DNA from: Temnothorax longispinosus
Lineage: Eukaryota > Arthropoda > Insecta > Hymenoptera > Formicidae
NCBI RefSeq assembly: GCF_030848805.1
Contig: NC_092367.1
Coordinates: 8,463,019-8,527,018, forward strand
Direction of reading: 5' to 3'
DNA length: 64,000 nt
The notes beneath the pieces were generated by a model, which was not told the DNA's origin, ran no database searches, and saw only the letters and a program-made list of their open reading frames with translations. This document shows positions 45,647 to 56,676 of this stretch, one piece after another. The position numbers and the translations under genes are program-made. Each line of letters starts with the position of its first letter. Within the stretch, counting starts at the first letter, position 1.

Positions 45647-45789
45647 GCCGGTATTCATAGTTATATCTTATATATAAGATCGTCTTAAGTTTATCTTTTG
45701 ATACTCCGTAGCCAATAAAACGAGTTGTTCAGCATCTAAAGATAAACTTAAGACGATCTTAAATATAAGATCTGACTATGAATACCGGC
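45647..45789. mobile_element. 143-bp fold-back MITE
   Basis: GCCGGTATTCATAGT starts the left arm; the right arm ends with the inverted copy (actatgaataccggc). The arms are about 60 bp, including gatcgtcttaagtttatctt. ATG occurs on both sides, a possible 3-bp duplication. Confidence 0.78.
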
Positions 45790-46102
45790 ATGTTACCTTT
45801 TATCGAACCTTATATCTTTATATGTTTACCACGTCCTGTTTCTTTAAAAACCCAGAGACATTTGACGCGTTAATCGATACGGTGTCTTCGCGCACTTCGT
45901 GACACCGAGAATATGAAATAATAATACGAGGTATCTTCAAAGCTTTAAAACATACAGAGATATTATTACAAATTCTATTTATTCGTACGGTTTTTTCTAG
46001 CTAAGGCGTGTATTTTATATTGATGTCGCTGCCATACGGCGCACCTTTAAGTATATTCCCATAGAACGAGCTTTTAACGGAATACTAAAGAAGCTGTTGA
46101 AG

Positions 46103-46103
46103 A

Positions 46104-46170
<67 letters not shown>
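46103..46170. repeat. (GA)n microsatellite
   Basis: About 30 GA dinucleotides in a row, upstream of the odorant receptor start codon. Confidence 0.95.
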
Positions 46171-46173
<3 letters not shown>

Positions 46174-46244
46174 GTGAGAAAGATACTGCTCTAGCGAGAC
46201 GAATATATTTACGGATCCCTATTCTGTATAATACACACAAAGCC

Positions 46245-47446
46245 ATGGATTTCTTTGACACGCGGTATTTCAAGATTAACAAGTTCTTTCTATCTTTCAC
46301 CGGCCTGTGGCCGCATCAAAAACCTTTTATGAAACTTTTAACTCGGTCGTTCGCTATATTTGGCTTTACGACAATGTTAGTGCCGCAGGTAATTCGCTGA
46401 ATAACAGTAATATTAGAGTTAACGAATCTAAAGAGACCGAAAATATAAATCAAGTTCTAAAAGTTTAACATATACTAATTCAAATAATTGTCATGCTCTT
46501 TCTGTGTCACAGAAGCAATCGTCTACCGCGAGTTTACGCTTAAATCCGAGTATTTGTGAAATATAATTACAATGCGCCATAAATTCATTATTAATTACCA
46601 GATTGCATATATACTCAGGCAAGCAGATGATCTGGATAACACGTTCGAACTGATGCCACTTCTAACTGGCACAGTGATATGTATTACAAGAATCATCAGT
46701 ATAACACGCAATTCCGGAATGGTAAGCATGATCGTCGCATTAGATCGGCTTATTTTAAATAAGCGTTGCTTCAGCTTAAGGTGCTTCTACAACATATGCA
46801 GGACGACTGGAACAATCTACTGACGGATAAAGAAACGCAAATTTTAATGTTTTATGCTGAAAAGAGTCGAAAGCTTACGTTGGCGTATTCAAGTACGAAT
46901 TCACTGGCAAATGTCGCTTAAGAATTATCGTCAGATAGTTTGATATCCTTGATGAATTACAATAAAAAGAAACATATATTTTAAAAATATGTATCTTATA
47001 TATGCAAAAATGAAAGAAAAACTTGGATATAAATATATGATAAATATATCGCAAATATATAATCGCTAGCTTCAGTAAATTTATAGTTACTAGAAATAGT
47101 TATTTATCTAATTGCTTTGTGCATCTTCTTATTTAGAAAGAAAAGAAAAGGAATGTAATTTATTCCTCTTTTTCTATTTAGTTTGCATATGCGGATTTAT
47201 ATTCTGCTTCGCTTCGCTACCTCTTGCTGGACCTATATTGGACATAATCTCACCCCTGAATGAAACAAGACCGAGAAAATTGCCACAGCTTGCGGATTTT
47301 ATCGTTCTCGATCAGGAAAAGCATTATTACACGCTTTTGCTGATCTTATATCTCGATTACATTTTGTGTGTTTCGGTCGTGATAGCTACCGATACTTTGT
47401 ACGTTTTCCTGGTGGAGCATATTTGTGGAATGTATGACATACTGTG
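46245..47446 (+). CDS. insect odorant receptor (7tm_6), first four exons
   Basis: Membrane protein of olfactory neurons; insect receptors of this family work as ligand-gated channels with the coreceptor Orco. Model: 46245-46388 (MDFFDTRYFKINKFFLSF, GLWPHQKPF), 46602-46721 (IAYILRQADDLDNTFELMPL), 46775-46892 (LKVLLQHMQDDWNNLL, YAEKSRKLTLAYS) and 47182-47446 (hydrophobic helix, LDIISPLNETRPRK, then FLVEHICGMYDIL). All junctions have GT/AG and the phases agree. Intron 2 is only 53 bp. About 215 residues are encoded, roughly the first four membrane segments of a protein of about 400. No stop interrupts it, but no later exon is found up to the transposons at 48167 or beyond, so it is truncated or its last exons lie outside the window. 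Plus-strand neighbours are all transposons. Confidence 0.8.
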
Positions 47447-48166
47447 GTGAGGATTGATTGATATCAATCTGATTAAAATGCAGTTAATTAATATAATTTA
47501 GTTAACATAATCATACGCGGAGAAAAAAATTTACTGATATATATGTAGTTTAACTGTTGCAGCACTTTTCGTTAATAGTTATTATATTGATAGCAGAAAG
47601 ATTAATTTAAAAAATTAATTTTCTTTACTGAAATAACTTTATTCTAGTAACAAACTAATTTTATTTTTTTTTCTTTCTATTCTCTCTAATTTTGTTAATT
47701 CTGTTGCAACAGTAAAATACATTTGCTCGACTGTTTGTTTTAACAGCAAATTAACATGTTTCTGTAAACAAATTTAAGCATCAAAATTTTTCTATTTTGC
47801 CAGCAAAACAAATTTTATTGTAATATCAAACAGTTATTATAGTAAAATTTGTTTGTTTTCACATCAAATATACAATAGATAGCAATAGATTGTTGCGATA
47901 AACTTTGCTGCAACAACTAAATTATTTTATTGTGTGTAAAATTTACTCGTAAAAAATAAAGGTCGAACTCCTGTTTAGAAGAGGCAGCTTCAATGGCCTT
48001 GACCTTGACATATGTTGTCAAGATTATGACCCTGAACAACATTCAAAAGGTTTTAGCCGTCGCTCGTTGTTTATTAAAAAAAAAAAAAAAATTAATAAAT
48101 GTAACTGAGAAATATAATTAACAGTTTGCGTCAATTCTAAGAGAAGTAATTTGCTGATATGTGTGT
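47447..48166. other. AT-rich DNA after the odorant receptor exons
   Basis: No further receptor exon (none of the C-terminal family motifs in any frame) and no repeat I can define. Ends at solo LTR S6. Confidence 0.45.
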
Positions 48167-48939
48167 TGTCACAACTTTTTCACTCCCGGAGCGGTCCGGG
48201 GCGTGTGACGGATTAAAAGGATAAAGGAGAGCGGGATGATAGGCCTCTTCGGTGATTCTCTCGCACCTCCGACACTCCACGAAACGATTCTAATGTTGGG
48301 CGCCAGACGCGTGAATCCGCGTCCGCGAAATTGCGAAAAACCAAAACGAGACGCAAGACGAAATGTGTGGATGTGCGAGGAATCGGCTAGCTCGACCTAA
48401 TAGCGGGGCGGGGTTGATGAAGGGCGGCGCGATAACCAGCGTGGTGACACGTAAATCAGTAACGCAATCCGCTAACAATCAAGAGTAATATTTATTGTGC
48501 AGTAACTCTCAAGAAAATAATAATGAATGCCCATTCGGCTTCGGTTAAACACAAAAAAAATCAAGTAAATAGTAGCTGACACGGGCGTCCGAATTTAATG
48601 AACAGAAATGGTAGCAACGCGGACGCTAGAAATTACGGAGTCTCACTTTTATTTAATATAAACGCGCGGAAGGCGCTTTTCTTGAACAACGAATAATAAC
48701 AATAGAAAACTCAGCTCGCCAATAGTATTGAATATCGGCCAAAGAGACGACCGAACTTGAAATAATCGGAGTAACGCAAAATTTTAGAGTCGCTATGAAG
48801 TGATATTTAATGTGAAATATCGCGAAATAATGGTGCGTCACGCTCGGAGCGCGTGAACACCGTATCCAGACCGTACGGGAATTCCGTCGCCAAGTTATCG
48901 AAATTTCCGCAATCAACTCTGACCGGGCGCAACAAGGAA

Positions 48940-50744
48940 GGTTCCCAGTCAAAATGTCTCTCCTAAATAATCTCATACAAAAAAGTCTCGGGAAAAATAT
49001 CTCAGTCCAAAATGTCTCAGTCCAAAAATATCTCAGTCCAAAATGTCTCAGTCCAAAAACATCTCAGTCCAAAATGTCTCAGTTCAAAAATATCTCAGTC
49101 CAAAAATATCTTAGTCCAAAATGTCTCAATCCAAAAATATCTCAGTCCAAAATGTCTCAGTCCAAAATGTCTCAGTCCAAAAATATCTCTGACAATTAAC
49201 TTCGAAAGTACATCATACAATTTATATTACACAATATCATTGTAATAAATTACATCTTACAAATTTTTATTACAAAATATCATTATAAAAAATTAATACT
49301 CCGCATTATTGCCGTAGTTTTCTTGCAATCCACACGCTTCAATTTGCTTCCACACACACTGTGTGAAGTGAAAGAAACATCCTTTAATAATTGCATTCGG
49401 AAATATTTTAGCGCTTGCCGTGATAAATGCACGCTCATAATCAGCCATCACTACTTCCGGCTGAAATCTAGGCTCTATAGCTTTTAACTTTTTCAATAAT
49501 GTGGAATAAATTTTTCGTGTTTTCCCAGTAGTCAGCGCAAAAACTAATGGCAATAGTTTGCCCTCAACAGCACCATGTATACTATACATTTGGTAAAATA
49601 TATTAGGTACAGTATTGAATGTACCATCAGCATACATAACTCTACTAGACCGCAACATATTCATATTGTTATTTGTAGTGAATATCAAAAGCCGATCACT
49701 TCTCGTGGCAGTTGTAATCGTGACATCTCGTTGTAAAAATAAGTCGTTACTTTTTGTAATGCAATATTCCTGAGGGACGACAAGCTCAGCAGCAGTAGTA
49801 GGATTAGCTGGCAAATTTTGACTAACATTACGTATACGATTTACCGTGCGACTCAAGTCCCGACGACTTGCAAGCTCACCAGAAGCAGCGACAGAGACAT
49901 TAGCAACGGACGCGGAAACAATAGTTGCAATAGGTTCTTTACTATGCTGGGCTGTATTCCTCAATTTTGCCATTGCGACCATAACCTCAACTTTAGCTGA
50001 CTCCGGAGCGTGTTTATGATCAATTTTATCTATAACATTACCTGTAAAAATAATTACACGCTTGATAACTAAAGTATTATTAGGTATTATTATTATTAAA
50101 GTATTATAATAATTCAATAACAGCAAACAAATAATTTACCGTCTTCGTCTTTTGTTGTCGTATTACAACTACTACGACATTTTCCGGTGCCGTAATAAAT
50201 ACACCTCCAAACATGATGATCGGAACTCTGACGATAATAGCGATAAATATAGCCATCATGGATAAGGTTATATCCTTTCTTTTGATTTTGTACTAAGTGT
50301 AACGGCATGTTAACAATAAAAATCAGCAATTAGTTAACGAGCTTCAACGTACTTAACGAGCCAATAATACACGAACCACCCAATCAACAGCGAATCAACC
50401 AGCCATCATTTATACACATTCAACTAATGCCATCTCTTATTATAAGCCAACAATAGAAACATGTGCCTCGTTTAAATCGACGATTTAGAACGTTGATGAA
50501 TCCACCAGACGTTCCATCCCATCATTATTATTTTACTCGAGATATTTTTGGACTGAGACATTTTGAACTGAGATATTTTTGGACTGAGGTATTTTTGGAC
50601 TGAGACATTTTGGACTGAGATTTTTTTGGACTAAGACATTTTGGACTGAGATATTTTTGGACTGAGACATTTTGGACTGAGATATTTTTGAACTGAGACA
50701 TTTTGGACTGAGATATTTTTCCCGAGACTTTTTGACTGGAAACC
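48940..50744. mobile_element. MULE (Mutator-like) transposon with tandem-repeat ends
   Basis: Ends GGTTCCCAGTCAAAA and its inverted counterpart (tttttgactggaaacc). Next to both ends lie arrays of a 15-16 bp unit (ctcagtccaaaaatat / ctcagtccaaaatgt), about a dozen copies on the left and ten on the right, in inverted orientation. A two-exon transposase lies between on the minus strand. It is nested in solo LTR S6. Confidence 0.85.
49293..50308 (-). CDS. MULE transposase with FLYWCH zinc finger, C-terminally short
   Basis: Exon 1 (50308-50140) starts MPLHLVQNQKKGYNLI and holds a FLYWCH-type finger (IYRYYRQSSDHHVWRCIY, then GKCRSSC). Its His pair (DHKHAP) is at the start of exon 2 (50041-49293). 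The intron is 98 bp with GT/AG, and the joined frame is open for about 305 codons. Exon 2 has the MULE catalytic region: MYADGTFNTVP with the first Asp, VVMADYERAFITASAKIFP with the second, and GCFFHFTQCVWKQI, the conserved Cys/His helix. It stops at NYGNNAEY, before the third catalytic Glu expected further on. The enzyme is therefore probably inactive, although no frameshift is seen. It would have cut and pasted the surrounding MULE. Confidence 0.8.
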
Positions 50745-52529
50745 GATAAAGAATACTATAACTAACGCAAAATACGGGGTTATCGCGAGTAATAATGGAA
50801 CGCCATCGGAATCAACGCAAATAATATCTAAACGCACGAAGCGCCTTAACGCAGAGAATATCCTAACGCGAGTAAGAGCCTAACCTATTCGATCAGTTAA
50901 CGCGAACGATTTCCTACCGAAATTAACAACACAATCGACATCCCAACGCAAGGATTCGATCGGCACGAACACTATTTCAACGCAAATGCTTGCACGCAAG
51001 AAACCTTCTGACGCGAAGGATATTGTAACGCCATTAACATCGGAACGCAATCACACCAACGCGAGTAATCTCCTGGCACAATCGGTACCGCGGAGAATCT
51101 ACGCGTCCTCACTCGAACTTCACCTCACGCAATTAAACCAACGCAAATTATATTCTGACGCACTTCATATCTCGTGCGGAATCTAAGGCCCGACCGAGCG
51201 AATTACGACGCACTGGGTAGCGCGCGGTCGTGAACGCGAAGGTCGCGAGAAATGGCGTATTTGCGATCTCGAAGTCATGGTTAACGCGCCTACCTTGATC
51301 TCCAGAGGCTCGCTATCACGTCCTTATCACGATTCCGCGGCCACGATACCATCCCGAGGCCCTTCGCTCTTGCTGTCGATCGCAATTTTACACTCGGTTT
51401 CAAGGAACCGTACGCGTCGCGGTATTACAAGCGTTTTCTCAAGCGCGCACCGGAGGGCGGCGTCGTGGCTTTACATTTCGGTACTACCTGCGGGCAACCT
51501 CACCGGTGTAACGCCTTCTCCTGGGGCTCCTCGTGCCAACAATCGTGGTACTCAAGACTAATTTCGGATTCGGGGCGGCTATCGCGGATCTTACTTTACG
51601 CGTTCGGACTCGCCGACGGACGACCAGAGAGTGTCTCGCTAAATCCGCTCGATTGCGGAATCGATGTGGCACCCCCTCCTTTAGAGGCGCGCCGACCAAT
51701 CGGGAGCGAGCTTGCAAGTTCGCGCGATATCTCAACGCAGGATCGTCGCAAGGAGATCCTTCGGGGGCGCGCAACGGTCCCTCGGCGGCGTAGCGACTCC
51801 TTTAATTTGTCCTTGGGCAACGGACTGGGCTTCGTTCTTGCCGGTATGCCTCCGGTTTGATCTCGGGGCGGTGGCCAGCCACCTCGCGGGCCGGTATTCC
51901 GTGGAGGAAAATTGCTGAGGCCGGGTTTTTTCCAGGCGCCTGGGGCCCCGCTATCGGCGGCCTCGTCTATTGCTGCCTCACGCGCCGCACGCCTGCCACG
52001 TTGCTCTCGCCGCCCGCGATCTCAATAATTTCCGCTCTCGCCACCCGTCCTCGGTCCTTGGTCCTCCCGGACCCTTGCGTTACTGGTACTCCCTCGAAGA
52101 TTCGCCGCGGTGTGGGTGACGCGCCGCGCGTATTAAAATTACATAAAAATAAAATAAAGAATCAAATTGCGGAAACGATATGAATATTCGGCCCCTGGAG
52201 ATCTCGTCGTCGCCTGTCTGGCTCGTCCCTGGGCGCGAAATTCCGCGTCTTGTGACGGCGGCGGAGCGCTGCCACGATGCGGCGGGCCGCAACGTCATAG
52301 GGTGCGTTTGGTTTGGACGCTCACGCGCTGTAAGCGCTCACGCTTATAAGCGCTTATTTCAATCGTTCGATTTGGTATCTGAGCGCTTACACAATAGTAA
52401 GAAATGTCGTTCGTTTTGGCAATGTAAGCGACTATGAGCACGTCAAAATGGCAGACGATAGGTTATTGTGTGTTATATTTGCGCAAATAATAACATTATT
52501 AGAATTACACAGGCACACAAAAAAACAAA

Positions 52530-53620
52530 ATGAACGCGTGGTCGCCACGCGCGTTAGAAATGAAACTTCTGAAGGCAAGGCTTTGCCATAACTTTTCTGA
52601 AATTAATACAAAAACAATGCAACGGAATTAGTCACTCCAAGCCGCCCGCAACTCGAAAATATAGTGTTACACGCAGTTCTCACTATATCCGACTCGCCAG
52701 TGCCGTACGCCTGATCGAATTTTTGTGACGCGTTTTCGAGTCGGAAAATCGAAATTACTTACCGATCCAAAAGGAGTTTCACTTTGTACGCCTGTTGGTC
52801 GAATTTTCGTGACATTTTTCGTGTCGCATAATCGAACTTACTACCGTACCAGAAGAAGAACCGTCTCGCCAACGCCGTACGCTTATTGGTCAAATTTTTG
52901 TTACACTTTTTGTGTCGCACAATCGAACTTACTACCGTACCAAAGAAGTTTAATTTCGTACGCCTATTGGTCGAATTTTCGTTTCACTTTTTGTGTCGCA
53001 TAATCGAACTTACTACCGTGCCAGAAGAAGAACCGTCTCGCCAACGCCGTACGCCTAGTGGTCAAATTTTCGTTACACTTTTCGTGTCGCACAATCGAAC
53101 TTACTACCGTACCAAAAAAATTTCATTTTGTACGTTTATTGGTCGAATTTTTGTTACACTTTCCGTGTCGCACAATCGAACTTACTACCGTACCAAAGAA
53201 GTTTAATTTCGTACGCCTATTGGTCGAATTTTCGTTACATTTTTCGTGTCGCATAATCGAACTTACTACCGTGCCAGAAGAAGAACCGTCTCGCCAACGC
53301 CGTACGCCTATTGGTCAAATTTTCGTTACACTTTTCGTGTCGCACAATCGAACTTACTACCGTACCAAAGAAGTTTCATTTCGTACGCCTATTGGTCGAA
53401 TTTTCGTTACATTTTTTGTGTCGTATAATCGAACTTTCTACCGTGCCAGAAAAAGAACCGTCTCGCCAACGCCGTACGCTTATTGGTCAAGTTTTTGTTA
53501 CACTTTTCGTGTCGCACAATCGAACTTACTACCGTACCAAAGAAGTTTCACTTCCGTTACACTTTTTCGTGTCGCGAATCAAACTCACTACCGTGCCTAA
53601 AGAAGTTTCACTTCAAAAAA
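52530..53620 (-). mobile_element. Helentron-like minisatellite element, copy D
   Basis: Same structure as copy A (hairpin gcgtggtcgccacgc, AGAAATGAAACTTCT, unique part, 81/90-bp units, end aagaagtttcacttc). It forms the left arm of an inverted pair with copy E. Confidence 0.65.
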
Positions 53621-53712
53621 TTTGCGGAACCAAAAAAGCGACCTATGTAGCATTGTAGTATTAGTCGAGCATAGTCAAAATCCAAATTTTTGGAATTTTC
53701 TGCTTACCAGTT

Positions 53713-54631
53713 TTTGAAGTGAAACTTCTTTAGGCACGGTAGTGAGTTCAATTCGCGACACGAAAAAATGTAACGGAAGTGAAACTTCTTTGGTACGGTA
53801 GTAAGTTCGATTGTGCGACACGAAAAGTGTAACGAAAATTCGACCAATAGGCGTACGAAATGAAACTTCTTTGGTACGGTAGTAAGTTCGATTGTGCGAC
53901 ACAAAAAGTGTAACAAAAATTTGACCAATAGGCGTACGGCGTTGGCGAGACGGTTCTTCTTCTGGCACGGTAGTAAGTTCGATTATGAGACACGAAAAAT
54001 GTAACGAAAATTCGACCAATAAGCGTACGAAATTAAATTTCTTTAGTACGGTAGTAAGTTCAATTGTGCGACACGGAAAGTGTAACAAAAATTCGACTAA
54101 TAGGCGTACGAAATGAAACTTCTTTGGTACGGTAGTAAGTTCGATTGTGCGACACGAAAAGTGTAACGAAAATTTGACCAATAGGCGTACGGCGTTCGCG
54201 AGACGGTTCTCCTTCTGGCACGGTAGTAAGTTCGATTATGCGACACAAAAAGTGTAACGAAAATTCGACCAATAGGCGTACGAAATTAAACTTCTTTGGT
54301 ACGGTAGTAAGTTCGATTGTGCGACACGAAAAAACGTCACGAAATAGTGTCACGAAAATTCGACCAACAGGCGTACAAAGTGAAACTCCTTTTGGATCGG
54401 TAAGTAAATTCGATTTTGCGACTCGAAAACGCGTCACGAAAATTCGATCAGGCGTACGGCACTGGCGAGACGGATATAATGAGAACTGCGTGTAACACTA
54501 TATTTTCGAGTTGCGGGCGGCTTGGAGTGACTAATTCCGTTGCATTGTTTTTGTATTAATTTCAGAAAAGTTATGGCAAAGCCTTGCCTTTAGAAGTTTC
54601 ACTTCTAAAGCGCGTGGCGACCACGCGTTCA
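53713..54631 (+). mobile_element. Helentron-like minisatellite element, copy E
   Basis: Inverted relative to copy D, with a 92-bp spacer between them. Starts tttttgaagtgaaacttctt and ends with the hairpin gcgtggcgaccacgc. The flanks outside D and E (aattacacaggcaca and its inverse) are also inverted, so the pair forms an imperfect palindrome of about 2.1 kb. Confidence 0.65.
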
Positions 54632-54739
54632 TTTTTTTTTATGTGCCTGTGTAATTATTATTCGATGAGAAAGAATATTTAATTTTTAAAATAAACCCTT
54701 TTTTTAGAATAAAGCGAGCAAGATTTAATTTTATTCTAC

Positions 54740-54857
54740 AAATTTTAAAACCTAAATTACTAAGATCAAAATCAGGACGTAAAACAATATCACCTGAAAA
54801 ACAATTATTTATCGCTATATGGAAAATGGCCACCCCAGATTCATATTGGTATCATAC
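54740..54857 (+). pseudogene. Harbinger transposase N-terminal fragment
   Basis: The plus-strand frame reads TISPEKQLFIAIWKMATPD, the first helix region of HARBI1-like transposases (family pattern PP-EKQL-I-LW--A), and runs up to the P element target duplication. The likely continuation is at 63307. The catalytic DDE part is not recognised in the window. Confidence 0.6.
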
Positions 54858-56676
54858 CAATGGCACAGTATACAGTAGCGCAACTCTCTGTCGGCACTTT
54901 TGATGTCGGTGAAGCCAGATTCACAGTACGCATGCGCAAGTTGAGCCAGTTTATACGGTAACGCCATCTGAATCTCTCTTTCACTTACTCTTTCCTTCTG
55001 TCTTTGCCTGCGTTCGTTTTCTTCCACTGGGAACATATACTATATTAAAAATCTATAATATACGTAACGTACCCTATATATTTTTAGTATAGTACACGCT
55101 CCCAGTGGGAGAAATTGGGAGAAAACGAACGCAGGGTTTATGTTGTCTTTCTAATTCATTGTTACATCAGAGAAATCGGATTTTCGGATTATAAATAAGC
55201 ATCATGGTTGGTAGTAACAGTTAAAAAGTTAAAAGTTAAATAATGAAGTTAAAAGTTAATAACTTTTTTAACTCAACTTAATTAATTTCAAATAAATTTA
55301 TTTTTAACTTCAAGTTATTTTCTAATTATTTTTAAAGCATATAAAACCTAACTTATTAACTTTTTGTTTTAGTTAAAAATGTAATTATGTAAAAAAAAAA
55401 ATTATTAATAAGATACATATATATTCTCATATAAAAAATAATATTTTTTTTTTATAAACACTAAAATATTTAAACAATTAAAATATTAAATTTATTTGAT
55501 GTGTATGATTTATATTATAATTATTTTATTTTAAAGTAATCTAATTTTAAACATGTTACGACATTCTAATTTAATATAATTTTTAAAATTAACTTTTTAT
55601 TTAGCTGAAGTAAGATAAGTTAATGTAATCTCTAAATGCAATATTTACTATTTTTTTGTTTATGTGACTTTTAACGTAATTAAATTATTTTTATAAATTA
55701 TTTAAGTTTAACTTATAATTTATAGTGTTAAAAAATATTAACTTACCTAATTGTATAAATATTAATTGTGTATACATTATATTATATTTGTTGTATCTAT
55801 AAAAGCAAACTCATAAAGAAGTATTATATGTTTGCGCTTTAGAATTGATTATGTAGATGTGAAAGATATGTAATAATATTAATTTATGGTAAGTTCAGGT
55901 ATAACAGCAAAGTTTATATATTTTATATAAAAAGTACACGTTTTTGTTCATAAACATATGTATATATTTTATTTTTTATTATCTAGAATAAGTTTATATC
56001 TTTGACATTTATATTATTTAAAAATACATTTGTCGTATAAAACGTGTGTATGTGTATGTAGCACGCGCGCGTGCGCGCGTGTATGATGTGTGTATGGAAT
56101 ACAAACTATTATACAACGTGACATTTACAAAATATTATTTAAAATTGCTAATAAAAAACAAAATTAATATGTGTATTTCAATAAAATACAAAGTTTATAA
56201 CATATATACTTACGTTTTTTATTTTCTAAGATCGTATTTCAATTATTATTGCGAAAAGTAACACATTTAGTTTAAATAATATAAAAATTTAAAGTTTTAC
56301 AATCATTACAGTATAATAAACTTAACGTATGTTACATGTAAAGCATAAATTAATATGGACGCTCAATATACCTAAATCGTTAATATATATCTACTTACAC
56401 TTTGGCAAAAATGACTATTCAGCTTTTATTTTGTTTCCCCACAGTCCCACCAATGATATGACAAATCTGAATAAAAAAAAAAATAATAATATATCTTATG
56501 AAAAATATTCTTATTTCTATCTTACCGCTATATATTACAATAAGCGTTTTTTATTTCCATATATCTTACCTCCACTGTGATATTAAAAATAATCTTACAT
56601 CTATCTTATCGCTACACGTGTACAAATTACAAATTATTTATGATAAAAACTGTATCATGCAAGAAAGAAACCAAAA

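Larger units (their letters stand above)
48167..52297 (-). repeat. solo LTR S6 (Gypsy-type), interrupted by a MULE
   Basis: The left border tgtcacaac...ctcccggagcggtccgggg is the inverted form of the right end of S2. The right end, gccgcaacgtca, matches the inverted S2 start. Without the MULE (48940-50744) the LTR is about 2.3 kb, the length of S2. TGGCGCCCAAC on the minus strand (plus 48295-48305) lies about 130 bp before the 3' end, exactly as in S2. GTGT precedes it (48163-48166). The matching GTGT may be at 63650-63653, beyond the Harbinger-like element that abuts its right end. Confidence 0.75.

Noticed and set aside
48996..49195. Regular short repeats that could suggest a CRISPR array
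   Set aside because: The units are directly adjacent without unique spacers, form the ends of a MULE and are mirrored at 50540-50715; the DNA is eukaryotic.
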